A stretch of 21,180 nucleotides of DNA from JASSUD01 sp031963225 (GTDB taxonomy: Bacteria > Pseudomonadota > Gammaproteobacteria > Burkholderiales > Burkholderiaceae): positions 1-21,180 of the forward strand of contig JASSUD010000052.1 in NCBI GenBank assembly GCA_031963225.1, in the 5' to 3' direction. This document shows, piece after piece, positions 1 to 9,143 of this stretch (within the stretch, counting starts at the first letter, position 1; each line of letters opens with the position of its first letter). Below the pieces are notes generated by a model. The model did no database searches, was not told where the DNA came from, and worked only from the letters and a program-made list of their open reading frames with translations. The position numbers were made by a program, and so were the translations under genes.

Positions 1-18
1 CCTTTTACATGGGCATCT

Positions 19-60
19 CGGTAGGTTGGTGGTGACGAAGGAACCCCAACATGCACACCA
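19..60 (+). repeat. REP-like repeat unit A, solitary, beyond glnE 3' end
   Basis: The unit starts CGGTAGGTTGGTGGTGACGA and runs through GGAACCCCAACATGC to ACACCA. It matches units C and E almost base for base, including the central GACGAAGGAACC variant. It carries the GTAG head and an imperfect palindrome (GTTGG pairing with CCAAC) expected of REP elements. The glnE stop lies 12 bases further right, so the unit sits in extragenic DNA just past the 3' end of that gene. No inverted partner is visible within the window; one could lie to the left of base 1. Confidence 0.8.
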
Positions 61-72
61 CTGTCTTCTTGA

Positions 73-2778
73 CTATTGTGCATTTATTTTGTCAAAAATC
101 TTTGCAGTTAACCCAAGCACAGCAGCCTGTTGTTCTGCTACTTGCTTGGGAGGCACTCCTGCAACATCAATCCCTTCGAGGCGTAATCTATGTTGTAGTG
201 CGCGGTATAAGCGGTAAGCGTCGCCTACTGCCGTAGCTTCATTTTGGGTGATTAAGTCTAGTTTGGCAGCGGTATGGAGTAGGGCTATATTGCCGCTGTT
301 TTGAAGGAATTCGCGGTGTGTATGCGCATGCAGTAATACTAAATATTGCACGGCGAATTCGATATCAATCATGCCTCCTTGGCCATATTTGATGTCAAAG
401 AGGGTGCTGCGCGTAGTGTGCTCTGTGAGTACGCGTTGGCGCATAGCTGCGATGTCATGGGCAAGTACGGCGGCTTCTCGTTGTTGCATGAGTATTTGTA
501 TACGTAATGCTTCAAAATCAGCGCCGATGCGCGCATCTCCTGCGCAATAACGCGCTCGAGTGAGTGCTTGATGTTCCCACAGTTCGGCTGTATTCGCTCG
601 TTCACCTGCGCGTTGTTGATATAGGCGCAAGGCATCCATCGAGGTAACCAACAGTCCTGAAGCGCCGCCTGGGCGCAAGCGTAGATCTACATCAAAAAGC
701 GTCCCAGCACCTGTGGCGGTGGTCAGGTAGGCCATTAATCGCCGAGCAAACGCAGAGTAACGTTCACTGCCTGATTCATCCGGGTCGTCATAGACAAAAA
801 CTAAATCTAAATCTCCCGCATACCCTAATTCTTTACCGCCTAACTTTCCATACGCAATGATGCAAAAGCGCGGTGCCGCTATGTCTGGAGTCGGATGATA
901 GCGGGCGGGCAGTTGTTGCCAGACTACTTGCAACGCTACATCGAGTACGGTGTCTGCCAGATCAGAGAGTCTATCGCCGATGTCCTCAACGGTCATTTTG
1001 CCAGCCAGATCGCTTAGAAAAATTTGGAACATTTCAGCTTGATGAGCATTGCGCAGCAAGTCCATCTGCTCTTCCGGTGTGGCGTGCGTTAATTGCACTA
1101 TGAGCTGATTTTTAAAGCGTGCCCAATCTGATTCAAAGCATGCTGTGCGTGGCTCTAATAAGGTAGGCAATACTTCCGGATGACGTGAAAGGTGATGTGC
1201 GGCCCAAGGGGAGCGTGTAATGGCGTGGAGTACGCGGCTTAAGGTGCTGGTGTAGCTGGTCCATAAGGCAAGTGCTAAGCTGCCCCAGAGCGCGTAAGAC
1301 GATGGAGTGGGTTTGCTTTGATCTAGAGCTAATTGATTTTGAGGTGCGAAAAGCGCATCGAAGTGGTGTTCTACATTTTGTCGATGTGTTTGTAGATCTT
1401 GATAAAAGGCCGTGTAATTTGCGTAGCCCAAAGACAGGGCAAGCTGCTCGCGTTCTAGTCCATGCGCTTCGCTGGGTAGGGTGTGCGTTTGGGCGTCATC
1501 TATATATTGCAGGCGGTGTTCGATTTGACGTAAAAAACAATAAGCTTGTTGAAGCTGCGTTGCACGCTCTGGATTTATATAGTGTTTTGCAGCAGCGTAA
1601 TGCAGTGCGCTCAAAGTGGATTGACTTTGAAAAAGAGGGTCTTGCTGTCCATACAAAAGTTGTACGGCTTGCACACTAAATTCAATCTCTCTAATACCTC
1701 CTCGACCCAATTTAATATTGTCTCGACCGTGTGCTTTTGTGACGGAGCGTTTGTGTGTAGTCCCTTCTAGGCCCGTATAGGCGCGGCGTTTTTCTTCTTG
1801 TTGAATTTGTATATGCATTGATCGGATAGCATCAATGAGTGTTGCTCTATCTTGTATAGGGCAAGGAGCGCAAGAAGGCGTAGCGGGAGTGTGTGTTGAG
1901 GTTTGATAAACAAATGCGCGCACTAATGCTTCGCCGCTACGAGTTAAAGCTTGGCTGGCTTCGCTGTGCGGCTCTTGAATCCAGCGGCTTTTAAGCCAGG
2001 CATAACGCTCCCAAGCTCTGCCTTGATTGGCAAAATAAGTCTGCAAACTCTCTAGATTGCATACCAAAGAGCCTGCATGTCCATTAGGGCGTAGGCGTGT
2101 GTCGACTCGAAACACATAGCCGTGCGCAGTATATTCATCAATAATGCGAATGAGTTGGCGTGCTAGACGTACAAAATAATCGTGATTAGAGAGGGTTCCT
2201 ACCGTTCCACCTGTTGTATGACCCTCTTCGCCATACACAAAAATCACATCAATATCCGAAGAGACATTGAGCTCACTCCCACCTAATTTCCCCATCCCAA
2301 TAATGCCCAATGTCTGAGGGCTGCCATCGCGCGCACTGCATGGCACACCATACTGTGCTTGGAGCGCGGCATGGAGTTCTGCTGCGCCACGTTGCAGTAC
2401 CTGCTCTGCAAGTAAGCTCATTGTTTGCAGAACTTCATCAAGCGTTGCTGCGCCGGATAAATCTCTTTCCATTAATAAGCAAAACACTTCGGTGCGCAGT
2501 AGTCGCAGACTTTGAGCCAGCACTTCTATTCGCTCAGAATAGGTTGCGTCTTCGGGAGAGCAAGAACATGCCTTTTTAAGGTTGCATGCGAATAACTCCT
2601 TTAATCGCTTGGTTATAGCACTAAGCGTGAGTGGTTGGTTTTTAGCTTGTGCAATGGTGGCTTCCAACTCAGGGTGAGCTTGCAGCATGCGCGCTGCATA
2701 GCGAGAAACCTCGGCAATTAAAAGCGGGGGATGCGAGTTGGGGGCAGAAGTTAAAAACGGCATAGTGCTTGGTTCCAC
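73..2778 (-). CDS. glnE: Bifunctional glutamine synthetase adenylyltransferase/deadenylase GlnE
   Basis: GlnE attaches AMP to glutamine synthetase and removes it, under control of PII proteins, so that ammonia assimilation tracks nitrogen supply in the cytoplasm. Two nucleotidyltransferase modules are visible. The N-terminal deadenylase copy has GMGKLGGSELNVSSDIDV at about residues 161-178, and the C-terminal adenylylase copy has AYGKLGGKELGYAGDLDL at about 642-659; both keep the paired aspartates (DID, DLD). Each is followed by a GRGGIREIEF- or GQGGMIDIEF-type motif (near 358 and 820). The 901-residue reading starts at a GTG. An ATG five codons further in (bases 2763-2761) has GGAA nine bases upstream and is the likelier start, giving 896 residues, slightly short for the family (usually about 930-950). 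The gene is divergent from yhdP. Its stop lies only 12 bases from repeat unit A. Confidence 0.97.
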   Translation of the reverse strand: MEPSTMPFLTSAPNSHPPLLIAEVSRYAARMLQAHPELEATIAQAKNQPLTLSAITKRLKELFACNLKKACSCSPEDATYSERIEVLAQSLRLLRTEVFCLLMERDLSGAATLDEVLQTMSLLAEQVLQRGAAELHAALQAQYGVPCSARDGSPQTLGIIGMGKLGGSELNVSSDIDVIFVYGEEGHTTGGTVGTLSNHDYFVRLARQLIRIIDEYTAHGYVFRVDTRLRPNGHAGSLVCNLESLQTYFANQGRAWERYAWLKSRWIQEPHSEASQALTRSGEALVRAFVYQTSTHTPATPSCAPCPIQDRATLIDAIRSMHIQIQQEEKRRAYTGLEGTTHKRSVTKAHGRDNIKLGRGGIREIEFSVQAVQLLYGQQDPLFQSQSTLSALHYAAAKHYINPERATQLQQAYCFLRQIEHRLQYIDDAQTHTLPSEAHGLEREQLALSLGYANYTAFYQDLQTHRQNVEHHFDALFAPQNQLALDQSKPTPSSYALWGSLALALWTSYTSTLSRVLHAITRSPWAAHHLSRHPEVLPTLLEPRTACFESDWARFKNQLIVQLTHATPEEQMDLLRNAHQAEMFQIFLSDLAGKMTVEDIGDRLSDLADTVLDVALQVVWQQLPARYHPTPDIAAPRFCIIAYGKLGGKELGYAGDLDLVFVYDDPDESGSERYSAFARRLMAYLTTATGAGTLFDVDLRLRPGGASGLLVTSMDALRLYQQRAGERANTAELWEHQALTRARYCAGDARIGADFEALRIQILMQQREAAVLAHDIAAMRQRVLTEHTTRSTLFDIKYGQGGMIDIEFAVQYLVLLHAHTHREFLQNSGNIALLHTAAKLDLITQNEATAVGDAYRLYRALQHRLRLEGIDVAGVPPKQVAEQQAAVLGLTAKIFDKINAQ

Positions 2779-2849
2779 ATGACTAGTAGGCTGTGTTAAA
2801 TTGCTGCTTCTTTTTTAATCAGCTTATCTGTAAATTTTATGATGCCTCT

Positions 2850-2869
2850 GCGCTGCTGTATAGCAGCGC
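2850..2869. promoter_or_regulatory. Perfect 8-bp stem hairpin in the glnE/yhdP divergent region
   Basis: GCGCTGCT, a four-base loop GTAT, and AGCAGCGC form a perfect inverted repeat. It has no T-run on either side, so it is not a standard intrinsic terminator. It lies two bases upstream of the candidate yhdP -35 box, so it could be an operator or a transcript structure; its role is unknown. Confidence 0.5.
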
Positions 2870-2870
2870 T

Positions 2871-2898
2871 TTGACGGACGCGTTTATTTGGTTTTGAT
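2871..2898 (+). promoter_or_regulatory. Candidate sigma-70 promoter for yhdP
   Basis: TTGACG at 2871-2876 (five of six matches to the -35 consensus) is separated by 16 bases from TTTGAT at 2893-2898 (four of six matches to the -10 consensus). A start near 2905 would give a short leader ending in the AGAAGG ribosome binding site at 2918-2923. This rests on consensus matching only. Confidence 0.4.
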
Positions 2899-2931
2899 TT
2901 CGATCTCTTTTTCTCTAGAAGGCGCACTTTC

Positions 2932-5900
2932 ATGCGCATATTGACTAGGGCCATAAAGGCTGCGCTTTGGCTCTTGCTTGCGTTGTGTGCGACTGTGATC
3001 GTAGGCGCACTGACTCTGCGCTATATTGTTTTCCCACACCTAGACATTGGGCGTGCTCCGGCTGAGCGAGCACTGAGCCGTCTTGTGCATGCGCAAGTGA
3101 ATATACGCGCACTGCATGCACAGTGGCGCGGCCTGCAGCCCTGTGTGGCTATGGATGCATTCACCCTGCGCGATCAGCAGGGGCGACTAATATTAGAAGT
3201 ACCGCACTTCGAGGCGACCCTCTCTTGGCGTACCTTCTCTAAATTTAAATTAATATTTTCAGATATCCATATCGATGCTCCGCATGCGGTGATGTACAAG
3301 ACAGCAGATGGAGGGTTGATGGTGGGCAACTTTTTAGTGCCTGCTTCCACTTTATCTGATTATCTGCGCTCCTCCTCTTCAAGTGCCCCTCCTTTGACTC
3401 TTTTGGAAGAGGGGTTATCGAATCTGCGTTGGCTGTTTCGTCAAGAAGCATTCAAGATTAATAATGGCCATGTAGAGGTACAAGAGCCTTCGTCTTCCTG
3501 GAAGATGAACCATGAAGTTGCTCGTTTGCCTTCCGATATCAAAGCCATTCAGTTTGCGATTTTCAATCAGGGCCATCATCACCAGGTAGGTATGCAAGCG
3601 CATATTGAAGGAGCTGAACTAGCTAGCTTGGTGGATATGCGCTTGCAGTTTCAGCATAGTTTCTGGGCTAAAACTACCAACCCCGCAGGCTGGGTCGGCA
3701 ACGGGTATATGCGCGCAGAGGCTATCCCACTGGAACAGCTCAATGCGTTACTCCCTATTCCGGTGCATTTAACGGGCGGAACCCTCACGGCCGATAATTG
3801 GTTCACCTTTAAACACGGTCGCATTCGCAATATGAATGGGGTGTTAAATGTGTTGGGAACACACCTGGGCACCTTATCGAACTCTCAAAAAAATCTACGC
3901 TCCCCCTCTTCCGAGGTTTTACAAAACCCTGTTTTGCCGGGCATTGCAATCCCCCATCTTTCTTTAGGCTATAGCGCATCCTACCGCCCAGCTCTGCTTG
4001 GAATACAACATCCTTCGCAACGCTACACAGGCCTGTTTACTGCACAGATACGTGATGTAGTCATAGAGCTTGGGTCGCCCAGTGAGAGGCAACGGTTTGA
4101 ATCCGCATGGATGAAGCTAGCGTATCAAATGCCAGATCGTCAAAAGAGCGGGCGTTTCACCGTAGCCGGCGATACGCTGAATTTGGATTTTGTCTCTACA
4201 CTTATACGGCCGTTTTCTACTGCATTTGGATTTAGATGGGAAGCAGTTGTCCCTGCTTTTCTACTTAAAGGGCAATCGCTACCAGCTATACCGCAGGCAT
4301 CTTCAAATCCGCCTATCGAAATGCGCGGTGTGCTACGTAATTATTTTTTGGATATGACCTATCCATGGCCTTCTGCTCCAAAAAAACACGTAGCGATGAC
4401 CTTTTTGCCTAAGCATTTTGGGCGTACAGCGCAAAAGCACTATCGTCTGAAGGCAGACTTTGACCGTCTTACCCTGTTATCGCACATTGGTGCGCCTATA
4501 GGTGTGGCCCATTTCTCAGGGGCCATCGATGCGAATGAGCAAGGTGGTAGTTTGCTACTCAACACGCGCGACGGCTTTCTCAGTATGCCGCAGGGATTGA
4601 GTAAGCCGACCATGCTATTTGATGTGCTGAAAGGACGAGTGAAATGGGATCTAACGCCTGTTCAAACGGGTTATCTATTGAAGCTTGCCGCAGCGCCCCT
4701 TATCTTTTCTAACCAAGATGGTGCTGGTGAGATAAATGCCACGTATCAAAAACAGGTGAGGGTGCCTACAGAGCTTGCAAATATGATGGGCCAAGCGCCT
4801 GTAAAGCAGGCGAGTACCTTGCTTCGACACCCCCCATTATTCCATCTAGAAAACCAGGGTGAGCCGCCGTTAAAGAATCTAGGGCACTTTTTGCACAATG
4901 AAAAAGTGGCTAATAAAAAACCCGTATATAAAACAACATCAAGTAAAGGCGTACTCCATCTTTCCCTGCATCTTGACCATGCTTTGATTGCGCAAGTGCC
5001 ACATTATTTGCCCTCTTCTTTAGATAAAGGGTTACGCGATTATTTGAAGCATGCGCTGCAAGGGGGGGTTACTAAGGACGCTACGCTCGAGATATATGGG
5101 GCTCTAGAAGATTTTCCATTCGGACCTTCGAATCCAGTAGGGTTATTTAAAATAAGAGCGCCGTTTTATGACGGACGTTTTGATCCGTCTGCACTTCCTA
5201 CAAAATCCGCTTCTTCTGTTGCCCAGCCTGCTTGGCCTGTTTTAGAGGGACTTGAAGGGGTTTTTGAGATAGATAGGGATGCGCTCAAGTTTTCCGTAGC
5301 GAAAGGGCGCTACCAAGATGTCAAGATTACACAGGCCCAAGGCACGATTGCGCATTTGTCTAATACAGAGGATCTTCTGATTGAAATCTATGCTAGTGGT
5401 CCTCTAAATACCATGCTGGACTATGTTAAACATAGTCCTATTCCTGCATGGACTGGGCATGTAAGTGATTGGTTTGCCGCAACGGGGCCTGCGCAACTCG
5501 CATTACATTTGCAACTCCCACGCCGTGGTGCAAAGCAAATAGGTGTTGAAGGGGCTTTGACTTTCTCGGGCAATACGATAACTACTCATATTTCTGAACC
5601 GGGTGTTCAACCTAGTAAAGGTTCTAAGCCAACTTCTGGGTATACGTTGCCTGCATTAACCCAGTTGCAAGGGGTGCTTGCATTTACCGATCATAGTCTG
5701 ACACTGCAATCAGCCACTGCGCAGTGGCTAAAAGGGGGCATACAGGGAGAGGTGAATGTTTATCCAGATGGATCTACTCATCTGCATGCAAAAGGTCACG
5801 CGCTAGGAGCTGCGCTGCGCACCTGGCTGCACGATACCAAGGTTTGCAAAGGTGTGTGTGTGCAGCTGATGGAGCGCTTGGGTGTGAAGGGTTCCTCTGA

Positions 5901-7665
5901 GATACCCTATCAGTTTGATTTGAATTTCTCTCGTCAAGGCAGTGCGACAGGAGAGCTCCAAGCTGATTTAACTAAATTGGCCTTTGATTGGCCCCCGCCC
6001 TTTGCTAAAGTTAAACGTCGATCTATGCAGTTGCGTGTAAGCCTTGATCAGTACGATAAATTGGCGAAAAACAGCGGCTTAGGGCCACCCGATAAGCGTA
6101 TTGATATCGAGTTTGGACCCCTTCTAGCCGCATATCGAGTACGTAGCGTTTCCTCACAGAATGCATACAATGTGGTTAGCGGAGCGTTACGTTTGGATAC
6201 AACTGCCGCTGCTCAAACTGCTGCGAAGGAGGTTTCTTTCGGACTCGCTCGCGCACCGGAAAAATTGCTTTTTCGAAATAAGTGGCAAACTCTAAAGCTG
6301 CCAGAAAAGGGGGTAGTGGCAACCTTAGAAACAGATCAATTAGATATAGATGCTTGGCATGCAGTGCTTGCTTCTCTATCTAAGGCAGGCGCCGCTAAGT
6401 CCTCTAATGCGGCAGGCTCGGCGCCATGGATGTCTTACAGACCTACTAAGATCCATGCACGCGTAGGCACCGTATCGGCTGCGCAGCGTGCTTGGCACGC
6501 TGTGTCGTTGAATGCGGCATATAGGCATGGAATATGGCAAGCAGCGGCAACAGCCAAAGAATTTGCTGGGCAGCTCGCATGGACGCCCCGTACGGATTCT
6601 GTACGCTCAAACCTACCTGCTGATCGCCCAGATACAGGGGCTTTAAGAGCACATTTCTTGAGATTCGCACTACCACTTGCTGAGGATGAGAAACCCGTTG
6701 TAGCGCAACCTGTGGTGCATTCGGACCTGTCTATTAAAGACTGGCCTGCATTAGACTTACAGATAGATGATCTAACCCTAGAAGGTAAACCTCTAGGGCA
6801 GGTTGCTATAGTGACGCACTCAGATACCAAGCGCAATCAGTCAAAGTGGTGGCTGGAAAAGCTGCAGATTACCAATCCAGATGCCACACTCTGTGTAAAT
6901 GGAGAGTGGGTTGATCACATTCCTCAGGCTGCTAATTCGCCTGGGAAAAACCTAAAAAATGGAGAATCTGGGCGCAGTGCTTTTAATTTTGAATTAACTA
7001 TGCAACATGCTGGTGCGCTACTTGAACGTCTTGGTATTCCTAAAATGCTGCAAGGTGGTGTGGGGAGCGCACAAGGTCAGATACAGTGGCGAGGGGGGCC
7101 AGAACACCTCTCTTATGATTCTCTAACGGGCTATCTCAAGCTTGATTTGAACCATGGGCGGTTATTAAAGGCTGAACCGGGCGTGGGCAATTTGCTTGGA
7201 GCATTGTCATTGCAGAGTTTGGCGCACCTATTGGTTTTAGATTTTCGGTATTTACCTGGAAGAGGTTTAGCATTTGATTATGCAAAGGGTAGCGCGGTAA
7301 TCCAAAATGGAGTGGCCTATGTGGATGACTTTTCGGTGAGTAGTACCCCAGCGTATATCACCCTAGCAGGTAGCGCAAATTTGGCGGAGCGCCAACAAAT
7401 GCTGTTGCTGACCATACAACCAGCCATTAATGCAGGTTCAGCTGTACTTGCTGCTACAGTGCTAAACCCAGTGTTAGGGCTGGGTAGCTATATTGCGCAG
7501 CAAGTTTTATCTGCATCCTTGAGCCATAATTTTTTACAGTACTACACCGTGTCAGGACCTTGGGAAAACCCCGTGATTGAGCGCGTGCAAACTGACACGC
7601 TTGCCCAAAAATTGCAAAACTTGTCGGAAAACTCCAAAGAAGATTCAAAATACCATGAAAAATGA
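2932..7665 (+). CDS. yhdP: YhdP-family AsmA-like envelope protein (TIGR02099 type)
   Basis: This is a very large inner-membrane-anchored periplasmic protein of the AsmA/YhdP group. In E. coli, members help move phospholipids to the outer membrane as long bridge-like proteins. An N-terminal membrane anchor (residues about 9-30) is followed by long beta-rich sequence. The C-terminal stretch (about 1415-1560: GNLLGALSLQSL, a LDFRYLPGRGLAFDY segment, then NPVLGLGSYIAQQVL) is the typical end of this family. At 1577 residues it is longer than the 1270-1400 usual in the family; extra Ser/Pro/Lys-rich stretches (for example around residues 315-330 and 600-670) account for part of this. The ATG at 2932 has AGAAGG eight bases upstream. 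The last 11 bases overlap tldD, so the two are probably co-transcribed. Confidence 0.93.
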   Translation: MRILTRAIKAALWLLLALCATVIVGALTLRYIVFPHLDIGRAPAERALSRLVHAQVNIRALHAQWRGLQPCVAMDAFTLRDQQGRLILEVPHFEATLSWRTFSKFKLIFSDIHIDAPHAVMYKTADGGLMVGNFLVPASTLSDYLRSSSSSAPPLTLLEEGLSNLRWLFRQEAFKINNGHVEVQEPSSSWKMNHEVARLPSDIKAIQFAIFNQGHHHQVGMQAHIEGAELASLVDMRLQFQHSFWAKTTNPAGWVGNGYMRAEAIPLEQLNALLPIPVHLTGGTLTADNWFTFKHGRIRNMNGVLNVLGTHLGTLSNSQKNLRSPSSEVLQNPVLPGIAIPHLSLGYSASYRPALLGIQHPSQRYTGLFTAQIRDVVIELGSPSERQRFESAWMKLAYQMPDRQKSGRFTVAGDTLNLDFVSTLIRPFSTAFGFRWEAVVPAFLLKGQSLPAIPQASSNPPIEMRGVLRNYFLDMTYPWPSAPKKHVAMTFLPKHFGRTAQKHYRLKADFDRLTLLSHIGAPIGVAHFSGAIDANEQGGSLLLNTRDGFLSMPQGLSKPTMLFDVLKGRVKWDLTPVQTGYLLKLAAAPLIFSNQDGAGEINATYQKQVRVPTELANMMGQAPVKQASTLLRHPPLFHLENQGEPPLKNLGHFLHNEKVANKKPVYKTTSSKGVLHLSLHLDHALIAQVPHYLPSSLDKGLRDYLKHALQGGVTKDATLEIYGALEDFPFGPSNPVGLFKIRAPFYDGRFDPSALPTKSASSVAQPAWPVLEGLEGVFEIDRDALKFSVAKGRYQDVKITQAQGTIAHLSNTEDLLIEIYASGPLNTMLDYVKHSPIPAWTGHVSDWFAATGPAQLALHLQLPRRGAKQIGVEGALTFSGNTITTHISEPGVQPSKGSKPTSGYTLPALTQLQGVLAFTDHSLTLQSATAQWLKGGIQGEVNVYPDGSTHLHAKGHALGAALRTWLHDTKVCKGVCVQLMERLGVKGSSEIPYQFDLNFSRQGSATGELQADLTKLAFDWPPPFAKVKRRSMQLRVSLDQYDKLAKNSGLGPPDKRIDIEFGPLLAAYRVRSVSSQNAYNVVSGALRLDTTAAAQTAAKEVSFGLARAPEKLLFRNKWQTLKLPEKGVVATLETDQLDIDAWHAVLASLSKAGAAKSSNAAGSAPWMSYRPTKIHARVGTVSAAQRAWHAVSLNAAYRHGIWQAAATAKEFAGQLAWTPRTDSVRSNLPADRPDTGALRAHFLRFALPLAEDEKPVVAQPVVHSDLSIKDWPALDLQIDDLTLEGKPLGQVAIVTHSDTKRNQSKWWLEKLQITNPDATLCVNGEWVDHIPQAANSPGKNLKNGESGRSAFNFELTMQHAGALLERLGIPKMLQGGVGSAQGQIQWRGGPEHLSYDSLTGYLKLDLNHGRLLKAEPGVGNLLGALSLQSLAHLLVLDFRYLPGRGLAFDYAKGSAVIQNGVAYVDDFSVSSTPAYITLAGSANLAERQQMLLLTIQPAINAGSAVLAATVLNPVLGLGSYIAQQVLSASLSHNFLQYYTVSGPWENPVIERVQTDTLAQKLQNLSENSKEDSKYHEK

Positions 7666-9130
7666 CACACTCCCTCTTAATCCTCTCGCTACTACAGAAG
7701 CCATTTTATTTAAACCAAACGGTTTGAATGAAGGTCAGGTACGTACCGTGTTGGGTACGATGTTGACTAAAGGGGTGGACTACGCCGATATCTATTTTCA
7801 GATGACGCGTAGTGAAGCGTGGAGCTTGGAAGAAGGGCAAGTGAAGTCTGGGAGCTTTAGCATTGATCAAGGTGTGGGAGTGCGAGCCATATCGGGTGAG
7901 CGTACCGCATTTGCTTATTCTGATGAAATATCGCCTAATGCACTGAAAGATGCCGCAGAGGCAGTGCGTGTCATTGGCCATCGTGGCGGACGTGCTCGTG
8001 TTGGCAAGCCTGTGTCTGTGCAAGCGGCAAGTCAGCCGGTAGATCAGTTAGATTTGTATAGGCAAAAAGATCCTCTAGACTCATTAAAAGCGGCAGATAA
8101 AGTAGCCTTGCTAGAGCGTATTGAAGCGATGGCACGTCGCAGTGATCCTCGTGTTAAGCAGGTTATGGCTAGCCTAGCAGGAACATACGATTTTGTTTTG
8201 ATTGCGCGTAGTGATGGTGCATTGGTTGCGGACGTGCGGCCCTTAGTGCGGGTGTCTGTCACGGTAATTGCGAAAGAAAACAACCGTCAAGAAATGGGGC
8301 ATGGCGGCGGCGGTGGACGTTTTGACTATACTTACTTTACAGATGAAAAACTGGAAGAGTATGTCAACAAAGCTGTGCATGGTGCACTCATCAATCTCCA
8401 AGCCCGTCCAGCTCCAGCTGGAGTGATGCCCGTTGTTTTAGGGGCAGGCTGGCCCGGCATTTTGTTGCATGAGGCGATTGGGCATGGTTTTGAGGGCGAC
8501 TTTAACCGCAAAGGATCTTCTGCCTTTGCTGGGCGCATTGGCGAACGTGTAGCAGCACCTGGCGTCCATGTAGTGGATGATGGCACCTTAGCTAATCGCC
8601 GCGGATCTCTTAATATAGATGATGAAGGCAATGCAACGCAGTGCACTGTCCTTATTGAAGATGGGATATTGCGTGGTTATATGCAAGATTCATTAAACGC
8701 GAGATTAATGAACATGCCCTTAACGGGGAATGCCCGACGTGAGTCTTATGCTTGCATGCCCTTACCACGTATGACGAATACCTATATGTGGAATGGTGAT
8801 AAAACGCCCGAAGAAATTATTGCCTCCGTGAAACATGGCCTCTATGCCGTAGATTTTGGGGGAGGGCAGGTCGATATTACGAATGGTAAATTTGTTTTCT
8901 CGACTTCAGAGGCTTATATGATTGAAAATGGCCGCATAACTCACCCTGTTAAAGGGGTCACATTGATTGGTAGCGGCCCTGACGTATTGCAAAGAGTGAG
9001 TATGATCGGTAACGATATGCATCTGGATTCTGGCATTGGGGTGTGCGGCAAAGAAGGCCAAAGTGTGCCTGTTGGCGTGGGGCAACCTACTTTAAAAATA
9101 GACAGCCTGACTGTAGGCGGTACGTCCTAG
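7655..9130 (+). CDS. tldD: TldD metalloprotease
   Basis: TldD pairs with TldE/PmbA to form a zinc protease that degrades unfolded peptides and matures microcin-type peptides in E. coli. The HExxxH motif is HEAIGH at residues 272-277. A conserved cysteine expected to complete the metal site is in GVCGKEG (C464). Between them, the GRIGERVAAPGVHVVDDGT segment is typical of the family. An upstream in-frame ATG exists at 7577, but it lies wholly inside yhdP. The start at 7655 (MKNDTLPLNPLATTEAIL) gives 491 residues, close to the usual 480-490. It overlaps the yhdP end by 11 bases, indicating translational coupling; the nearby AAAGAAGA is a weak and rather distant ribosome site. No tldE/pmbA lies in the window, so the partner must be elsewhere if it is present. 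Confidence 0.96.
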   Translation: MKNDTLPLNPLATTEAILFKPNGLNEGQVRTVLGTMLTKGVDYADIYFQMTRSEAWSLEEGQVKSGSFSIDQGVGVRAISGERTAFAYSDEISPNALKDAAEAVRVIGHRGGRARVGKPVSVQAASQPVDQLDLYRQKDPLDSLKAADKVALLERIEAMARRSDPRVKQVMASLAGTYDFVLIARSDGALVADVRPLVRVSVTVIAKENNRQEMGHGGGGGRFDYTYFTDEKLEEYVNKAVHGALINLQARPAPAGVMPVVLGAGWPGILLHEAIGHGFEGDFNRKGSSAFAGRIGERVAAPGVHVVDDGTLANRRGSLNIDDEGNATQCTVLIEDGILRGYMQDSLNARLMNMPLTGNARRESYACMPLPRMTNTYMWNGDKTPEEIIASVKHGLYAVDFGGGQVDITNGKFVFSTSEAYMIENGRITHPVKGVTLIGSGPDVLQRVSMIGNDMHLDSGIGVCGKEGQSVPVGVGQPTLKIDSLTVGGTS

Positions 9131-9143
9131 GAGCGGTATGTGA
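9129..9143 (+). promoter_or_regulatory. Strong ribosome site followed by a start-stop ATGTGA ahead of aroG
   Basis: AGGAG at 9129-9133 is followed after four bases by ATG at 9138 and immediately by TGA at 9141. In the next frame the same bases contain GTG at 9140, which opens the aroG frame. The best Shine-Dalgarno sequence here therefore serves either a one-codon start-stop or a GTG start of aroG. The AGGAG overlaps the tldD stop (TAG, 9128-9130). Confidence 0.5.

Noticed and set aside
7577..7654. Extended N-terminus of TldD from the ATG at 7577
   Set aside because: The extra 26 residues are encoded entirely within the yhdP C-terminal region, are basic and Cys/Lys-rich, and do not match the family start.
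8410..8424. 12-base palindrome CTCCAGCTGGAG within tldD
   Set aside because: It is short, lies inside a coding region and has no spacing or copy suggesting function.
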